In this document: positions 19,695 through 29,042 of the stretch, in pieces | Position numbering within the stretch: the first letter of the stretch is position 1 | How the letters are laid out: every line of letters begins with the position of its first letter | Source: Paraglaciecola algarum | GTDB taxonomy: Bacteria > Pseudomonadota > Gammaproteobacteria > Enterobacterales > Alteromonadaceae | Direction: 5' to 3' | Assembly: GCF_021532655.1 (NCBI RefSeq) | Contig: NZ_JAKGAS010000002.1 | Coordinates: forward strand, 310,001-374,000 | Length of the DNA: 64,000 nt | Notes under the pieces: model-generated | What the model was told of the DNA's origin: nothing | The model's input: the letters and a program-made list of their open reading frames with translations, nothing else | The model's database searches: none | Made by a program: the position numbers and the translations under genes

Positions 19695-21089
19695 ATTTCT
19701 CGAGTTATAGACAAGGTAAAAGGTGCGTTACGCCAGAAAGCGACAGAGCGCCCTAAAACTGCAGACAAGCCTGCTGATCTTGTCGCGACCGTTATTCCTC
19801 GTGCAGAACATGCAGTGTCACGAGAAAGTTTTAGTGAGAACGCGCTAAAAGTGCTGTACCGCTTGCACAATAGTGGTTATCAAGCCTATTTGGTTGGCGG
19901 CTGTATTAGAGACGTCATGTTAGGCAAAGAGCCTAAAGACTTTGATGTGACAACAGACGCGACTCCTGAGCAAATTAAAGGCCTGTTTCGTAACTGTCGA
20001 TTAATTGGCCGTCGTTTTCGCTTGGCTCACATAGTATTTGGCAGAGAAATTATCGAAGTCGCAACTTTTCGAGGACATCACGAAACGAGTCAAGATACAG
20101 AGTCCAAGGTGAGTAAACAAAGCGACCATGGTCAACTACTAAGAGACAACGTTTTTGGTAGCATTGAAGAAGATGCGCAACGCCGAGATTTCACCATAAA
20201 CGCCATGTATTACAATATCGCTGATTTCTCAATCCGTGACTTTGCAGGCGGTATGCAAGCCATTAAAGACAAAAAGATTGCTTTGATTGGAGATCCAGAT
20301 ACTCGTTATAAAGAAGATCCTGTACGTATGCTTCGAGCTATACGTTTTGCGGTCAAACTCAATATGACAATTAGCCAAGAAACGGCTGAACCTATTAAGC
20401 GTATGGCTCCCCTGATGGCCAATATTCCGCCCGCTAGGTTGTTTGAAGAAGTATTAAAACTCTTGCTGTCAGGCCAAGGTTTAGACACATATAAATTGTT
20501 ATCTGAGTATCATTTATTCGAGCCTTTATTTCCACAATTAGCGCCTCTATTAAAACAACCAGAAAGTCGTGAAAATCGATTTGTTGAGCAAGTGCTTACT
20601 AATACAGATAATCGCATTAATACTGGGCAACGAGTTACCCCTGCATTTATTTTTGCTGCGTTTATGTGGTATCCATTAGAAGAGCGTTGTGAGCAATTAA
20701 TGGCTGAAGGAGGGTTGAATCATTTTGATGCCTTTAACTTAGCCTTAAATGATGTATTAAATCGTCAGATCCAGCGGATCATGATCCCGAAACGTTTTAG
20801 TATTCCAATTCGTGATATTTGGCAATTACAAAACCGATTACCTAAGCGATACGGCCGCAGAGCTTATCAATTATTAGAGCACCCTAAGTTCAGAGCGGCT
20901 TATGACTTTTTGTTGTTACGAGGTCAAATTGAAGGTGGCAAATTATTAGAGCTAGCTGAGTGGTGGACCGACTTTCAAGAGGCTGACGAAAACCAGCGAA
21001 AAAACATGTTGAATATTTTGCGTGAAAAAGAAGGCGGTGCACCTAAACGCGCACGTCGTAAGCGTAAGAAGCCTAAAGCCTCTTCATGA
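19692..21089 (+). CDS. pcnB: Poly(A) polymerase I
   Basis: Adds poly(A) tails to RNA 3' ends and so promotes RNA decay. Starting at the AUU at 19692 gives 465 residues, the length of the E. coli enzyme. The nucleotidyltransferase core is clear: LVGGCIRDVMLGKEPKDFDVTT with its two metal-binding Asp residues, RRFRLAHIVF, RRDFTINAMYY and the RNA-binding region EDPVRMLRAIRFAVKL. A basic tail RARRKRKKPK ends the protein. folK overlaps its stop codon by four bases. A TTG start at 19611 would add 27 residues. Confidence 0.92.
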   Translation: MISRVIDKVKGALRQKATERPKTADKPADLVATVIPRAEHAVSRESFSENALKVLYRLHNSGYQAYLVGGCIRDVMLGKEPKDFDVTTDATPEQIKGLFRNCRLIGRRFRLAHIVFGREIIEVATFRGHHETSQDTESKVSKQSDHGQLLRDNVFGSIEEDAQRRDFTINAMYYNIADFSIRDFAGGMQAIKDKKIALIGDPDTRYKEDPVRMLRAIRFAVKLNMTISQETAEPIKRMAPLMANIPPARLFEEVLKLLLSGQGLDTYKLLSEYHLFEPLFPQLAPLLKQPESRENRFVEQVLTNTDNRINTGQRVTPAFIFAAFMWYPLEERCEQLMAEGGLNHFDAFNLALNDVLNRQIQRIMIPKRFSIPIRDIWQLQNRLPKRYGRRAYQLLEHPKFRAAYDFLLLRGQIEGGKLLELAEWWTDFQEADENQRKNMLNILREKEGGAPKRARRKRKKPKASS

Positions 21090-21574
21090 GTCTTGTATAC
21101 ATAGGTTTAGGCAGTAACTTGTCTAAACCTGAGCAACAGCTCGATAACGCTTTAAAATCCTTATCAGCTATACCTAATACAGAGTTAGTTTGCTGTTCTA
21201 GCTTTTATGTTAGTCAACCTATGGGCCCCAAAGACCAGCCAGACTTCGTAAATGCCGTGGTTTTACTTAAAACCACACTCGAGCCTTTAGCGTTACTCGA
21301 ACAAACCCAGAAAATAGAGTTATTACAAGGCCGAGAGCGCAAAGAAAATCGTTGGGGACCACGGACGTTAGATCTTGATATTTTGCTTTATGGTGATCGC
21401 ATTATCGATTTGCCTGACTTGGTTGTTCCTCATTACGGAATGAAAGCCAGAGAATTTGTGTTGTACCCTCTGCTTGAAATCGCAGAAAATTTAATTTTAC
21501 CAAGCGGCGAAAAGTTATCTAAGCTGGTTGAGTCATGTCCTAAAAATGGACTTAGGATAATTGAGTTTAAATAA
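21086..21574 (+). CDS. folK: HPPK, 2-amino-4-hydroxy-6-hydroxymethyldihydropteridine diphosphokinase
   Basis: Transfers pyrophosphate from ATP to the pterin in folate synthesis. The 162-residue protein shows YIGLGSNLSKP at the start, the substrate loop FYVSQPMGPKDQPDFVNAV and the signature RWGPRTLDLDILLYG with the metal-binding aspartates. ATGA overlap with the pcnB stop indicates translational coupling, the same pcnB-folK pair as in E. coli. Confidence 0.96.
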   Translation: MSLVYIGLGSNLSKPEQQLDNALKSLSAIPNTELVCCSSFYVSQPMGPKDQPDFVNAVVLLKTTLEPLALLEQTQKIELLQGRERKENRWGPRTLDLDILLYGDRIIDLPDLVVPHYGMKAREFVLYPLLEIAENLILPSGEKLSKLVESCPKNGLRIIEFK

Positions 21575-21670
21575 GCTCAATTCTAGAATTTTTATAAAAT
21601 ATCCGTATAGTGCGCGTACTTGATAGCAATTACAGTAAACGACTAGGCATCAACAACTGAGGTAAATGAA

Positions 21671-22465
21671 ATGAAGAAAGTAACTATTTCTACCTTGCTT
21701 AAAATGAAGCAGGAAAAACAATTAATTACTGCCTTAACAGCTTACGATGCTAGTTTTGCAAAGCTTTTTGATGAACAGGGTATCGATCTTTTATTAATAG
21801 GCGATTCATTGGGCATGGTATTACGTGGCGATGATGACACCTTAAGTGTCACAATCGAAAACATGGCCTATCATACTCGTTCAGTTAGGCAAGGTGTTGA
21901 GCGAGCTTTTGTAGTAGCTGATATGCCATTTATGTCTTACTCCACCCCTGAGCAAGCTTACTTAAATGCCGCTGAATTAATGCGAGCAGGTGCCAGCATG
22001 GTGAAAGTGGAAGGTGGAGCTTGGCTACTTGAGACCATTAAAGGTTTGCAAGAACGAAGTGTACCGGTTTGTGGCCATTTAGGTTTAACTCCTCAATCAG
22101 TGCATGTTTTTGGTGGATTCAAAGTGCAGGGTCGAGACGACCTGCAAGCTGAAAACATTCTAGAGCAAGCCAAACAATTGGAACAAGCTGGTATTCAATT
22201 GTTAGTTTTGGAATGTATACCAACTGATTTGGCTGAGCAGATCTCTTTAGCTTTGAGTATCCCAGTGATTGGCATTGGCGCAGGTGCTAAAACAGATGGT
22301 CAGATTTTAGTCATGCATGACATGTTTGGTATTAGCGCTAATTATATGCCTAAGTTTTCAAAAAACTATTTATCTCAAACCGGTGATATACGAAAGGCCG
22401 TTCAACAATATATTCAAGAAGTACAAGAGGGCGAGTTCCCAAGCGCGGAACATAGTTTTAATTAA
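21671..22465 (+). CDS. panB: 3-methyl-2-oxobutanoate hydroxymethyltransferase
   Basis: First committed enzyme of pantothenate synthesis, making ketopantoate from 2-oxoisovalerate and methylene-THF. The 264-residue protein has [33 protein letters not shown] with the metal-binding Asp, MVKVEGG and [12 protein letters not shown], all diagnostic. It starts a panB-panC pair, with 11 bases between its stop and the panC start, and shares its 2-oxoisovalerate precursor with the ilv genes earlier in the window. Confidence 0.97.
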   Translation: MKKVTISTLLKMKQEKQLITALTAYDASFAKLFDEQGIDLLLIGDSLGMVLRGDDDTLSVTIENMAYHTRSVRQGVERAFVVADMPFMSYSTPEQAYLNAAELMRAGASMVKVEGGAWLLETIKGLQERSVPVCGHLGLTPQSVHVFGGFKVQGRDDLQAENILEQAKQLEQAGIQLLVLECIPTDLAEQISLALSIPVIGIGAGAKTDGQILVMHDMFGISANYMPKFSKNYLSQTGDIRKAVQQYIQEVQEGEFPSAEHSFN

Positions 22466-22476
22466 GGTTGTTTTAC

Positions 22477-23325
22477 ATGAAATTAATTAGCGATATCACA
22501 GATTTGCGTATAATTAGGCGTACTTGGCAAGATGATAGAAAGATGATTGCATTTGTTCCCACCATGGGAAATTTGCATCAAGGCCATTTAAACCTAGTTA
22601 GAGAAGCAAAAAAACATGCTGATATCGTGGTTGTGTCCATATTTGTCAATCCAATGCAGTTTGGTCCAGATGAAGATCTAGATGCATACCCTAGAACTTT
22701 AGAAAACGACAAGTCGCAATTAGAGGCCCTAGGCGTAGACGCTTTATTTATGCCTAAAGCTAGCGATATTTATGCCCGCGGATTGGAACAACAAACATTT
22801 GTCGAAGTACCGGGTTTGTCTTACATGATATGTGGGGCTAGTCGTCCAGGGCACTTCCGAGGTGTGGCAACCATCGTTTGTAAATTATTCAATATGGTTC
22901 AGCCCAATTTAGCCTATTTTGGAGAAAAGGATTTTCAGCAGTTACAAGTCATTAAAGCGATGGTGACTGATTTATCCATGAACCTTAAAGTGTTTGGTGT
23001 GCCTACTACACGCGAAGAAGATGGTTTAGCCATGAGTTCACGAAACCAATATCTAACTGATGTAGAGCGTAAGTTAGCGCCAACTTTATATAAAAAGATG
23101 CAAGCCTTAACCGCCGAAATTAAGCTCGGTCGTAGGGACTTCACACGTTTAACCGCTGAGTATAAACAGCAACTAGCTGAACTTGGCTTTAATCCAGACT
23201 ATTTGGAAATTCGAAGTAGTGAATCATTGTTGCAACCAAGCCATGAAGATACACATTTAGTTTTATTGGCTGCGGCATTTTTAGGTAAAACTCGTCTGAT
23301 TGATAATCTACAAATCTCACTTTAG
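22477..23325 (+). CDS. panC: Pantothenate synthetase
   Basis: Condenses pantoate and beta-alanine with ATP to make pantothenate. The 282-residue protein starts [11 protein letters not shown], which fits the family better than the TTG at 22468; AAGG is 10 bases upstream. Motifs are the HIGH-like [40 protein letters not shown] and the KMSKS-like MSSRNQYL. It ends 29 bases from the convergent panP, which is expected to make its beta-alanine. Confidence 0.96.
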   Translation: MKLISDITDLRIIRRTWQDDRKMIAFVPTMGNLHQGHLNLVREAKKHADIVVVSIFVNPMQFGPDEDLDAYPRTLENDKSQLEALGVDALFMPKASDIYARGLEQQTFVEVPGLSYMICGASRPGHFRGVATIVCKLFNMVQPNLAYFGEKDFQQLQVIKAMVTDLSMNLKVFGVPTTREEDGLAMSSRNQYLTDVERKLAPTLYKKMQALTAEIKLGRRDFTRLTAEYKQQLAELGFNPDYLEIRSSESLLQPSHEDTHLVLLAAAFLGKTRLIDNLQISL

Positions 23326-23354
23326 GTTTTCAAAATTTTCAAGAGCTAAGCTTT

Positions 23355-24956
23355 TTAGGTAGTTAAGCTCAGCCAAGTTTGTGTTTCCAGTGCGATAGAG
23401 ACTTGTTCATCTAGTATATTTTGCAAGTCTAATTCTGTAGTCAATGGATTGGCTAATACCACACGAAACACGGTAATAGATTGCTCAGGGTATTTTTCAA
23501 TTTGTAAACGTGTTCTAGACACAAAGGATTTACCCGCCTCTCGTTGCCTTTTTTGCACAGCCACAGTAAGTTTGTCTAATTCAATATTTAAAGCATGGGC
23601 TATTTTGGGGTTTTTGCTTAATTTACTTTGAACCTTTTCTGGAACAATTCGATAGGTCAGTAAAGACAAAGTAGGTGATGTGACTAATTCGAACTCTTTA
23701 TGTTGTTCGATCATCTTGGCAAATAATTGAGCTTTTTGAATACTTTGATTAATTAATAACTCATAGCCTTTTCTACCGAAAATGTGTAGAGAAGCATACA
23801 CCATCATGGCCATACCATTACGCGAGCCTTCAAGAGTAGTGGCTCCTAAATCTTTTGACCCTGCTCTTAATATATATTGAGCATGATGACGTACCGCATT
23901 ACTATCGTTTGGATCTTTAAATAAAACCATACCTGCGCCCATAGGCACATACATTTGCTTATGAGCATCTAAGGTTACAGAATCAGCCTTCTCAATACCT
24001 TTTAAAAGTTTATTATGTTGTTGAGAAAACAACGTGGCTCCACCCCAAGCAGCGTCAACATGAAAATGACAGCCCAGCTCTTGGGCAACATCAGCCAATT
24101 CATCTAATGGATCAATATGTCCTGTTTCAGTGGTTCCTGCGATACCGACTATGGATAAAGCTTTATTACCTTCTTGCTGGTATTGCTTGCCCACTTTAAG
24201 CGCTTTTTCTGCAGAAAGAGTTTGTGTGGGGCAATCAATTGTAAGCATTTGTTGGCGGCCTAAGCCAAGAATATCGACTGCTTTTGATAAAGAGTAATGA
24301 CCACGTTTAGAAGAAATAACACCCAATCTTTTATAGCCGTGATGCATCATCCCTGCTGCCATCCCCTCTTGGGCAATCCCTTGGAACTGAGGTGTAGCAG
24401 GCAAAGCTTTGTTTCTGGCAACCCATAAGGCGGTGATATTGGCCACGGTACCACCCGAACAAAAAGCACCTAGAGCATGATTTGCACTGTGTAAATAGGT
24501 GCTATAAAAATCGCTAGATTGTTTATAAACCAATTCATGCATCATGCCTAAAACCTGTCTTTCCAATGGCGTGAAGGCTTTTGAAGTCTCAATCTTAACT
24601 AGGTTTTGATTTAATCCTACTAGTAATTTAGCTAATGGCAGATGGAAGTATGGTAACGCTGACGTCATATGCCCTATGAAAGTTGGAGAATAAGTATTGA
24701 CCGAATTAGCAACTAACTTTTCAAGTAAGGTTTCAGCATGTTTAGACACAAACTCAGGCGCTTCAGGAACGGCATACTCTGCGAAACTTTTTTCGATTTG
24801 CTCTAAAGAATTAACTTTGGTCACAACATGTTGTGATAAAAAGTCAGCTAGATTATCTGAAAGGTGTTTTTCAATTTGTGCAAGTTTAGAATCTTGCCCT
24901 TCGGGCATAGTAAATACTTTATATAAGTGTTCTAAACTAACTTCAGCTCCACCCAC
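23355..24956 (-). CDS. panP: PLP-dependent aspartate 1-decarboxylase (PanP type)
   Basis: A group II amino-acid decarboxylase of 533 residues that in Vibrio and relatives supplies beta-alanine for pantothenate in place of PanD. The PLP lysine lies in SVTLDAHKQMYVP; the cofactor-binding HVDAAWGG and SGGTVANITALW are also visible. The start chosen is GTG at 24956, with AAGG upstream; an ATG 16 codons later is an alternative. Its position opposite panC supports aspartate as substrate rather than glutamate, but family members differ and this is inference. No panD is in the window. Confidence 0.88.
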   Translation of the reverse strand: MGGAEVSLEHLYKVFTMPEGQDSKLAQIEKHLSDNLADFLSQHVVTKVNSLEQIEKSFAEYAVPEAPEFVSKHAETLLEKLVANSVNTYSPTFIGHMTSALPYFHLPLAKLLVGLNQNLVKIETSKAFTPLERQVLGMMHELVYKQSSDFYSTYLHSANHALGAFCSGGTVANITALWVARNKALPATPQFQGIAQEGMAAGMMHHGYKRLGVISSKRGHYSLSKAVDILGLGRQQMLTIDCPTQTLSAEKALKVGKQYQQEGNKALSIVGIAGTTETGHIDPLDELADVAQELGCHFHVDAAWGGATLFSQQHNKLLKGIEKADSVTLDAHKQMYVPMGAGMVLFKDPNDSNAVRHHAQYILRAGSKDLGATTLEGSRNGMAMMVYASLHIFGRKGYELLINQSIQKAQLFAKMIEQHKEFELVTSPTLSLLTYRIVPEKVQSKLSKNPKIAHALNIELDKLTVAVQKRQREAGKSFVSRTRLQIEKYPEQSITVFRVVLANPLTTELDLQNILDEQVSIALETQTWLSLTT

Positions 24957-25107
24957 TCTAACTACCTTTTTGAAATTTCAAGTCGCGAACTTTACCCTAA
25001 ATATAGCCTGAGACCAACTGTTCAAGCAAAACCTGCATACTTGTATGTGGTAATTGTGAAGCTTTTGTTATATTTTTGAATAAAGCACATAAATAAACGA
25101 TTGAATA

Positions 25108-25821
25108 ATGCAAGTAACTGAAGTTACGGAAAGTTTTAGTTTAGACAGTGTCGTTCCTTTTTTTCAGCCAATTATGGACTTAAACCATAATGCGGTTTGG
25201 AGTTATGAATGTTTAGCTAGGCTAATGACAGTAGAGGAACGAGCATGTTTGCCTAGTGAATTTTTGTATTTAGTTGAAAGGCAAGATTTGGTCGCTGAAT
25301 TCACTCAAACTATATTCAATCGAAGTGCAAACTATTTCAGAGACATTAATATGGCTTGGAATATAAATGTAAGTTTGTCAGATATATCCGATACCACTAT
25401 TCATCAGTTTCTATTAAACGCACTGAGAAGTTATCCCAACCCACAACGCATTTCTGTTGAAATAACCGCTCAAAACGCGCTAACCGAAGTTAATAAATTT
25501 TCAGCATTTTCTGACATTTGCCAGCAGTTGGGTGTAAAAATAGTGATTGATCATTTTGACCAAAGTACTAGTGATTTAAAGGCCATCTTAGCTCTGCCTA
25601 TTTCTGCGGTTAAAGTCTCAGGAAACTTCTTAGAACAGGCGACAAAAGATGTAGAAAGTGCAAATCTAGCAAAAGATTTAATAAACCAATGCGCAGAAAA
25701 CAATATAGTGGTTGTGGCTGAACATATTGAACAAAAAAGCACATTGGATGCGGTTCAAAGTTTGGGCGTGCAATACGCCCAAGGCTTCTATTTTAGTCAG
25801 CCAAAAGCTTCTGCAGAATAA
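25108..25821 (+). CDS. Stand-alone EAL domain protein, one metal residue altered
   Basis: A 237-residue cytoplasmic protein made only of an EAL (cyclic-di-GMP phosphodiesterase) domain, without GGDEF or membrane part. Most catalytic positions are retained: Glu34 in ECL (the EAL motif), Asn87 in NVSL, Glu118, Asp148, Lys169, Glu205 and Gln225. The second aspartate of the usual DDFGTG loop is His149, and the loop reads DHFDQS, so the second metal site and loop 6 are altered. It may be a weak phosphodiesterase or a c-di-GMP sensor. It is divergent from panP. Confidence 0.85.
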   Translation: MQVTEVTESFSLDSVVPFFQPIMDLNHNAVWSYECLARLMTVEERACLPSEFLYLVERQDLVAEFTQTIFNRSANYFRDINMAWNINVSLSDISDTTIHQFLLNALRSYPNPQRISVEITAQNALTEVNKFSAFSDICQQLGVKIVIDHFDQSTSDLKAILALPISAVKVSGNFLEQATKDVESANLAKDLINQCAENNIVVVAEHIEQKSTLDAVQSLGVQYAQGFYFSQPKASAE

Positions 25822-25848
25822 GAGTTCTTATTCATAATTAGCTTAAAA

Positions 25849-26508
25849 TTAATCTAAGTCAGCAATGAGCTGCCAGCTTTTTTGTCCACTTAACCAATAC
25901 TTTCTTTCGAAAGGTGTAATAGCTGGATGACTAGAGTATTCATTCACTTGATTATTAATTTTTGCCAGCTGTAAAGCTAAAGAAAATTCTTGGATGTACA
26001 ACTGCCAATTACTTCTGACTTCAAGTTGTCCACCTAATTTTAATATATCGGTAAGGGCAGATGTGGCATACCAGCGCCTTTGCAGATGAGCTGATTTGGG
26101 ATAGGGATTAGGGTATAACAGGTAATGTTTGTAGAGTTTAATATTTTCAAGAACTAATAGTCTTAAAAAGTCATTGAGGTCCGCTCGTATAATCAGATAG
26201 TTGTCCAAGTTAGCTGCATATGATTGGTGTTTGTCTGTACGTAGTGCTGATTTATCAATTCCAATTACTCTTGCATCAGGGTGATCTTGTGCAATATTTG
26301 TAGTGCTTTCACCGACACCACAACAAGAATCAAGTATTAACTTGCCTTGCCAGTTATCTAGCCATTTCAAGGTCTGGTTAAATGCAGTTTTGGTATGGTC
26401 TGAAAAAGGCTTTTGACTAATCGAGCGTAAATGACGTGTCACTACTTTTTCGAGGTTTGGATGTAATCCCACCTGATTAGTACTAATGGAGCGAGCTTGA
26501 TTTTGCAT
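25849..26508 (-). CDS. TrmB-like SAM-dependent methyltransferase
   Basis: A 219-residue protein resembling tRNA (guanine-N7) methyltransferase. The SAM motif is SCCGVGESTT near residue 62 in place of the usual GxGxG, followed by VIGIDKS; the NPYPKSAHLQRRW segment corresponds to the TrmB catalytic loop and PFERKYWLSGQ to its C-terminal substrate motif TxFE. The long N-terminus HPNLEKVVTRHL is distinct from housekeeping TrmB, so this is probably a paralogue of unknown substrate. It converges with the EAL gene. Confidence 0.75.
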   Translation of the reverse strand: MQNQARSISTNQVGLHPNLEKVVTRHLRSISQKPFSDHTKTAFNQTLKWLDNWQGKLILDSCCGVGESTTNIAQDHPDARVIGIDKSALRTDKHQSYAANLDNYLIIRADLNDFLRLLVLENIKLYKHYLLYPNPYPKSAHLQRRWYATSALTDILKLGGQLEVRSNWQLYIQEFSLALQLAKINNQVNEYSSHPAITPFERKYWLSGQKSWQLIADLD

Positions 26509-26545
26509 ATATATACTTTAATAATTTTGAAACATTAAGGTCAAA

Positions 26546-27316
26546 TTAGCTACGGATGCCAACACCACGATTAATCAGAGAGTAAGCCCAGCTAATTAAA
26601 ATAATATTAAAACCAACCAATAAGCCAAGTGAAATATAGTGGTTAATATCTGACTCACCTAAAAATCCATATCTAAAGCCATTTACCATATACACAACTG
26701 GATTAATTTTACTCACGCTTTGCCAAAATTCAGGTAATAAACTTAACGAATAAAATACCCCGCCTAAATAGGTTAAGGGAGTCAGTACAAAAGTAGGCAC
26801 TATGCTTATGTCGTCAAATGAATTGGCATAAACAGCATTTATGAGACCAGCAGTAGCGAACAAAATCGCGGTAAGTAATAAAGTAACAATTATCATGGCG
26901 AAACTATGAATTTGGATATCTACAAAAAACATGGATACACAAGTTACTATTATCCCAATTATTAAGGCTCGAGCGACTCCACCACCAACAAAACCTGCGA
27001 TAATAATCCAATTGGATACTGGGGCAACTAGTAATTCTTCGATGTTTCTTTGAAATTTGGCACTGTAAAAAGAAGACGATACATTCGAGTAAGAATTTGT
27101 GATGACGGCCATCATAATTAAACCAGGTACGATGAATTCCATGTAACTAAAATTACCCATTTGACCAATTCGGTTACCGATTAAATTGCCAAAAATAACA
27201 AAGTATAATGACATAGTGATCGCCGGCGGGATCAGGGTTTGTACCCATATGCGTAAGAAGCGTTGGCATTCTTTTCGCCAAATGGTTAATAGTGCAACCC
27301 AATTAAGATTATTCAT
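26546..27316 (-). CDS. yadH: ABC-2 type exporter permease (YadH-like)
   Basis: A permease of about 256 residues with six membrane helices, including the ABC-2 stretch YMEFIVPGLIMMAVITNSYSN and the LTPLTYLGGVFYSLSLLPEFWQ loop. Start at the ATG at 27316, which overlaps the end of the ATPase gene by 8 bases. In E. coli yadG-yadH also sit near the pan genes; the substrate is unknown. Confidence 0.88.
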   Translation of the reverse strand: MNNLNWVALLTIWRKECQRFLRIWVQTLIPPAITMSLYFVIFGNLIGNRIGQMGNFSYMEFIVPGLIMMAVITNSYSNVSSSFYSAKFQRNIEELLVAPVSNWIIIAGFVGGGVARALIIGIIVTCVSMFFVDIQIHSFAMIIVTLLLTAILFATAGLINAVYANSFDDISIVPTFVLTPLTYLGGVFYSLSLLPEFWQSVSKINPVVYMVNGFRYGFLGESDINHYISLGLLVGFNIILISWAYSLINRGVGIRS

Positions 27317-28259
27317 TAATTTTTTCTCCAACGGCGGACTCTTTTGTTACGCGCCCAGATTCAACCATCCTGACAAAGAGTTCTTCCAATCTATTTGACT
27401 TATTACGCATACTTAAAACTTGAATGTTTTGTTGTGATAGTTGTTCAAATACCGTATTTAGACTGTCCTCTTTAGGCACGTCTACCTCTATTGTATGCGG
27501 GTCAACTAATCGAGTTTCGAAGCCACTCAATGATAAAGAACTAATGTTCTTAGATAGGTCTAAAATAAAGGTTTCAATATTCAGAGTTGCTAATAGAGAC
27601 TTCATGCTCGTATTTTGTACTATGCTGCCTTTATCGATTATCGCTATGTTTTTACATAACATTTCTGCTTCTTCTAAATAGTGGGTGGTTAAAATAATCG
27701 TCACCCCTTGCTTATTTAACTCTTGCAAAAAACTCCACATAGAACGACGGATTTCAATATCTACACCAGCAGTAGGTTCGTCAAGAATAAGCATTCTAGG
27801 ATTATGCATTAAAGCCCTAGCTATCATTAGTCGTCGTTTCATGCCGCCTGACAGCATTCTTGCAGCGTCATTACGTTTATCCCACAGGTCTAATTGTTTT
27901 AGGTATTTTTCTGCTCTTGGAATCGCTTCTTTTTTAGGTACACCGTAATAACCAGCTTGATTTAACATGATTTGCCATAGAGGTTCGAACTGGTTGAAGT
28001 TAAACTCTTGAGGAACTAAACCAATACAAGATTTTGCTTGAATAGGCTGCTCTTCTAATGAATATTCAAATATATCAACTTCACCAGCAGACTTGTTTAC
28101 CAATGAGCTGATAATGCCTATTGTGGTAGATTTGCCTGCACCATTAGGGCCGAGTAGAGCAAAAAAATCTCCCTGTTTTACCTCTAGGTTGATCCCCCGT
28201 AATGCTTGGGTACCACCTTGGTAAGTTTTAGTTAACCCCTTAATATTCAATGCATTCAT
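27309..28259 (-). CDS. yadG: ABC exporter ATP-binding protein (YadG-like)
   Basis: A 316-residue ABC ATPase with Walker A GPNGAGKST, Q-loop VPQEFNFN, signature LSGGMKRR, Walker B MLILDEPTAGVD and H-loop TTHY. It overlaps and precedes the permease gene, giving a two-gene exporter operon. The C-terminal 80 residues form the extra domain common to the YadG/DrrA-like group. Substrate not known. Confidence 0.9.
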   Translation of the reverse strand: MNALNIKGLTKTYQGGTQALRGINLEVKQGDFFALLGPNGAGKSTTIGIISSLVNKSAGEVDIFEYSLEEQPIQAKSCIGLVPQEFNFNQFEPLWQIMLNQAGYYGVPKKEAIPRAEKYLKQLDLWDKRNDAARMLSGGMKRRLMIARALMHNPRMLILDEPTAGVDIEIRRSMWSFLQELNKQGVTIILTTHYLEEAEMLCKNIAIIDKGSIVQNTSMKSLLATLNIETFILDLSKNISSLSLSGFETRLVDPHTIEVDVPKEDSLNTVFEQLSQQNIQVLSMRNKSNRLEELFVRMVESGRVTKESAVGEKINE

Positions 28260-28412
28260 TCAATTAACCTTGCTGACTTAATTTGATCCAATAGCTAAAA
28301 ACCTTATTAGTATACATACGTACTTAAGGTTTAATAAGCTATGTAGAGGAGTTAGTGTAGCTAGATATTGAGTTAATTAGGCGTTTTTCAAGTATCTACC
28401 AAGGTATTCTGG

Positions 28413-29042
28413 CTAAATCGCCACGGCTTTTACTATGTATCTATGGGTTGGGTTTGGCACTAAACTATCGAAGGGATAACAAGTAATTAGGGTGAGTGCT
28501 TTGGTTGAATAATTTAAATTTGAGCTCTCCTCATCGTCATATAAATACTCCACTTGTGATTGGTGTGCAATTCTTAAACTTGAAACCTTAAATGGTTGTC
28601 GACCTTCAGTGGTTTTGACTTCAATTACATCGCCTTTTTGGATGTTTTTTAGTTGATTAAATTGTGTGTCTCTATGCCCTACTATGACACTGTTGCCCAA
28701 TTTGCCCGGTAATGGAGTGGCACTAACATGTGTCGGAGCAAATGCCAAGTTACGGCCACTTGCGCCAGCTAACACATACCAGCTGCTATCTTTAATAATT
28801 AATTCAGCTACAGGAAATGTGTCTGCCCAAGGCCAAGGTGCCTGCTGTTGATGAGAACTTAGATTCTTATTCCAAGCTTTAGCAATTAGATATTGAGCTA
28901 ATTCGGCTTTAGCAAAAATATATAATCCAGCAGAAAATTGATAAATACCCAGCCCTAGCACTAAGGCAAGCCATTTATACTTAACAAGTAAACTTAAGCA
29001 CCACGAAATGCGGTTTTTCTTTTTGTAACTATAAGTATGCAT
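28413..29042 (-). CDS. Marine proteobacterial (class GN) sortase
   Basis: A 209-residue cysteine transpeptidase anchored by a single N-terminal membrane helix at about residues 22-44. The sortase catalytic triad is visible: His123 in VGHRDT, Cys188 in TLITCYP and Arg201 in THRYIV. Its coding sequence overlaps the 3' end of the substrate gene by 49 bases. In Gram-negative dedicated systems this enzyme usually has one substrate, encoded beside it. How the substrate is finally attached in a Gram-negative envelope is not established. Confidence 0.93.
   Translation of the reverse strand: MHTYSYKKKNRISWCLSLLVKYKWLALVLGLGIYQFSAGLYIFAKAELAQYLIAKAWNKNLSSHQQQAPWPWADTFPVAELIIKDSSWYVLAGASGRNLAFAPTHVSATPLPGKLGNSVIVGHRDTQFNQLKNIQKGDVIEVKTTEGRQPFKVSSLRIAHQSQVEYLYDDEESSNLNYSTKALTLITCYPFDSLVPNPTHRYIVKAVAI

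Noticed and set aside
21559..21582. Terminator after folK
   Set aside because: AATTGAG/CTCAATT can pair but the stem is AT-rich, the loop long and no immediate T-run follows.
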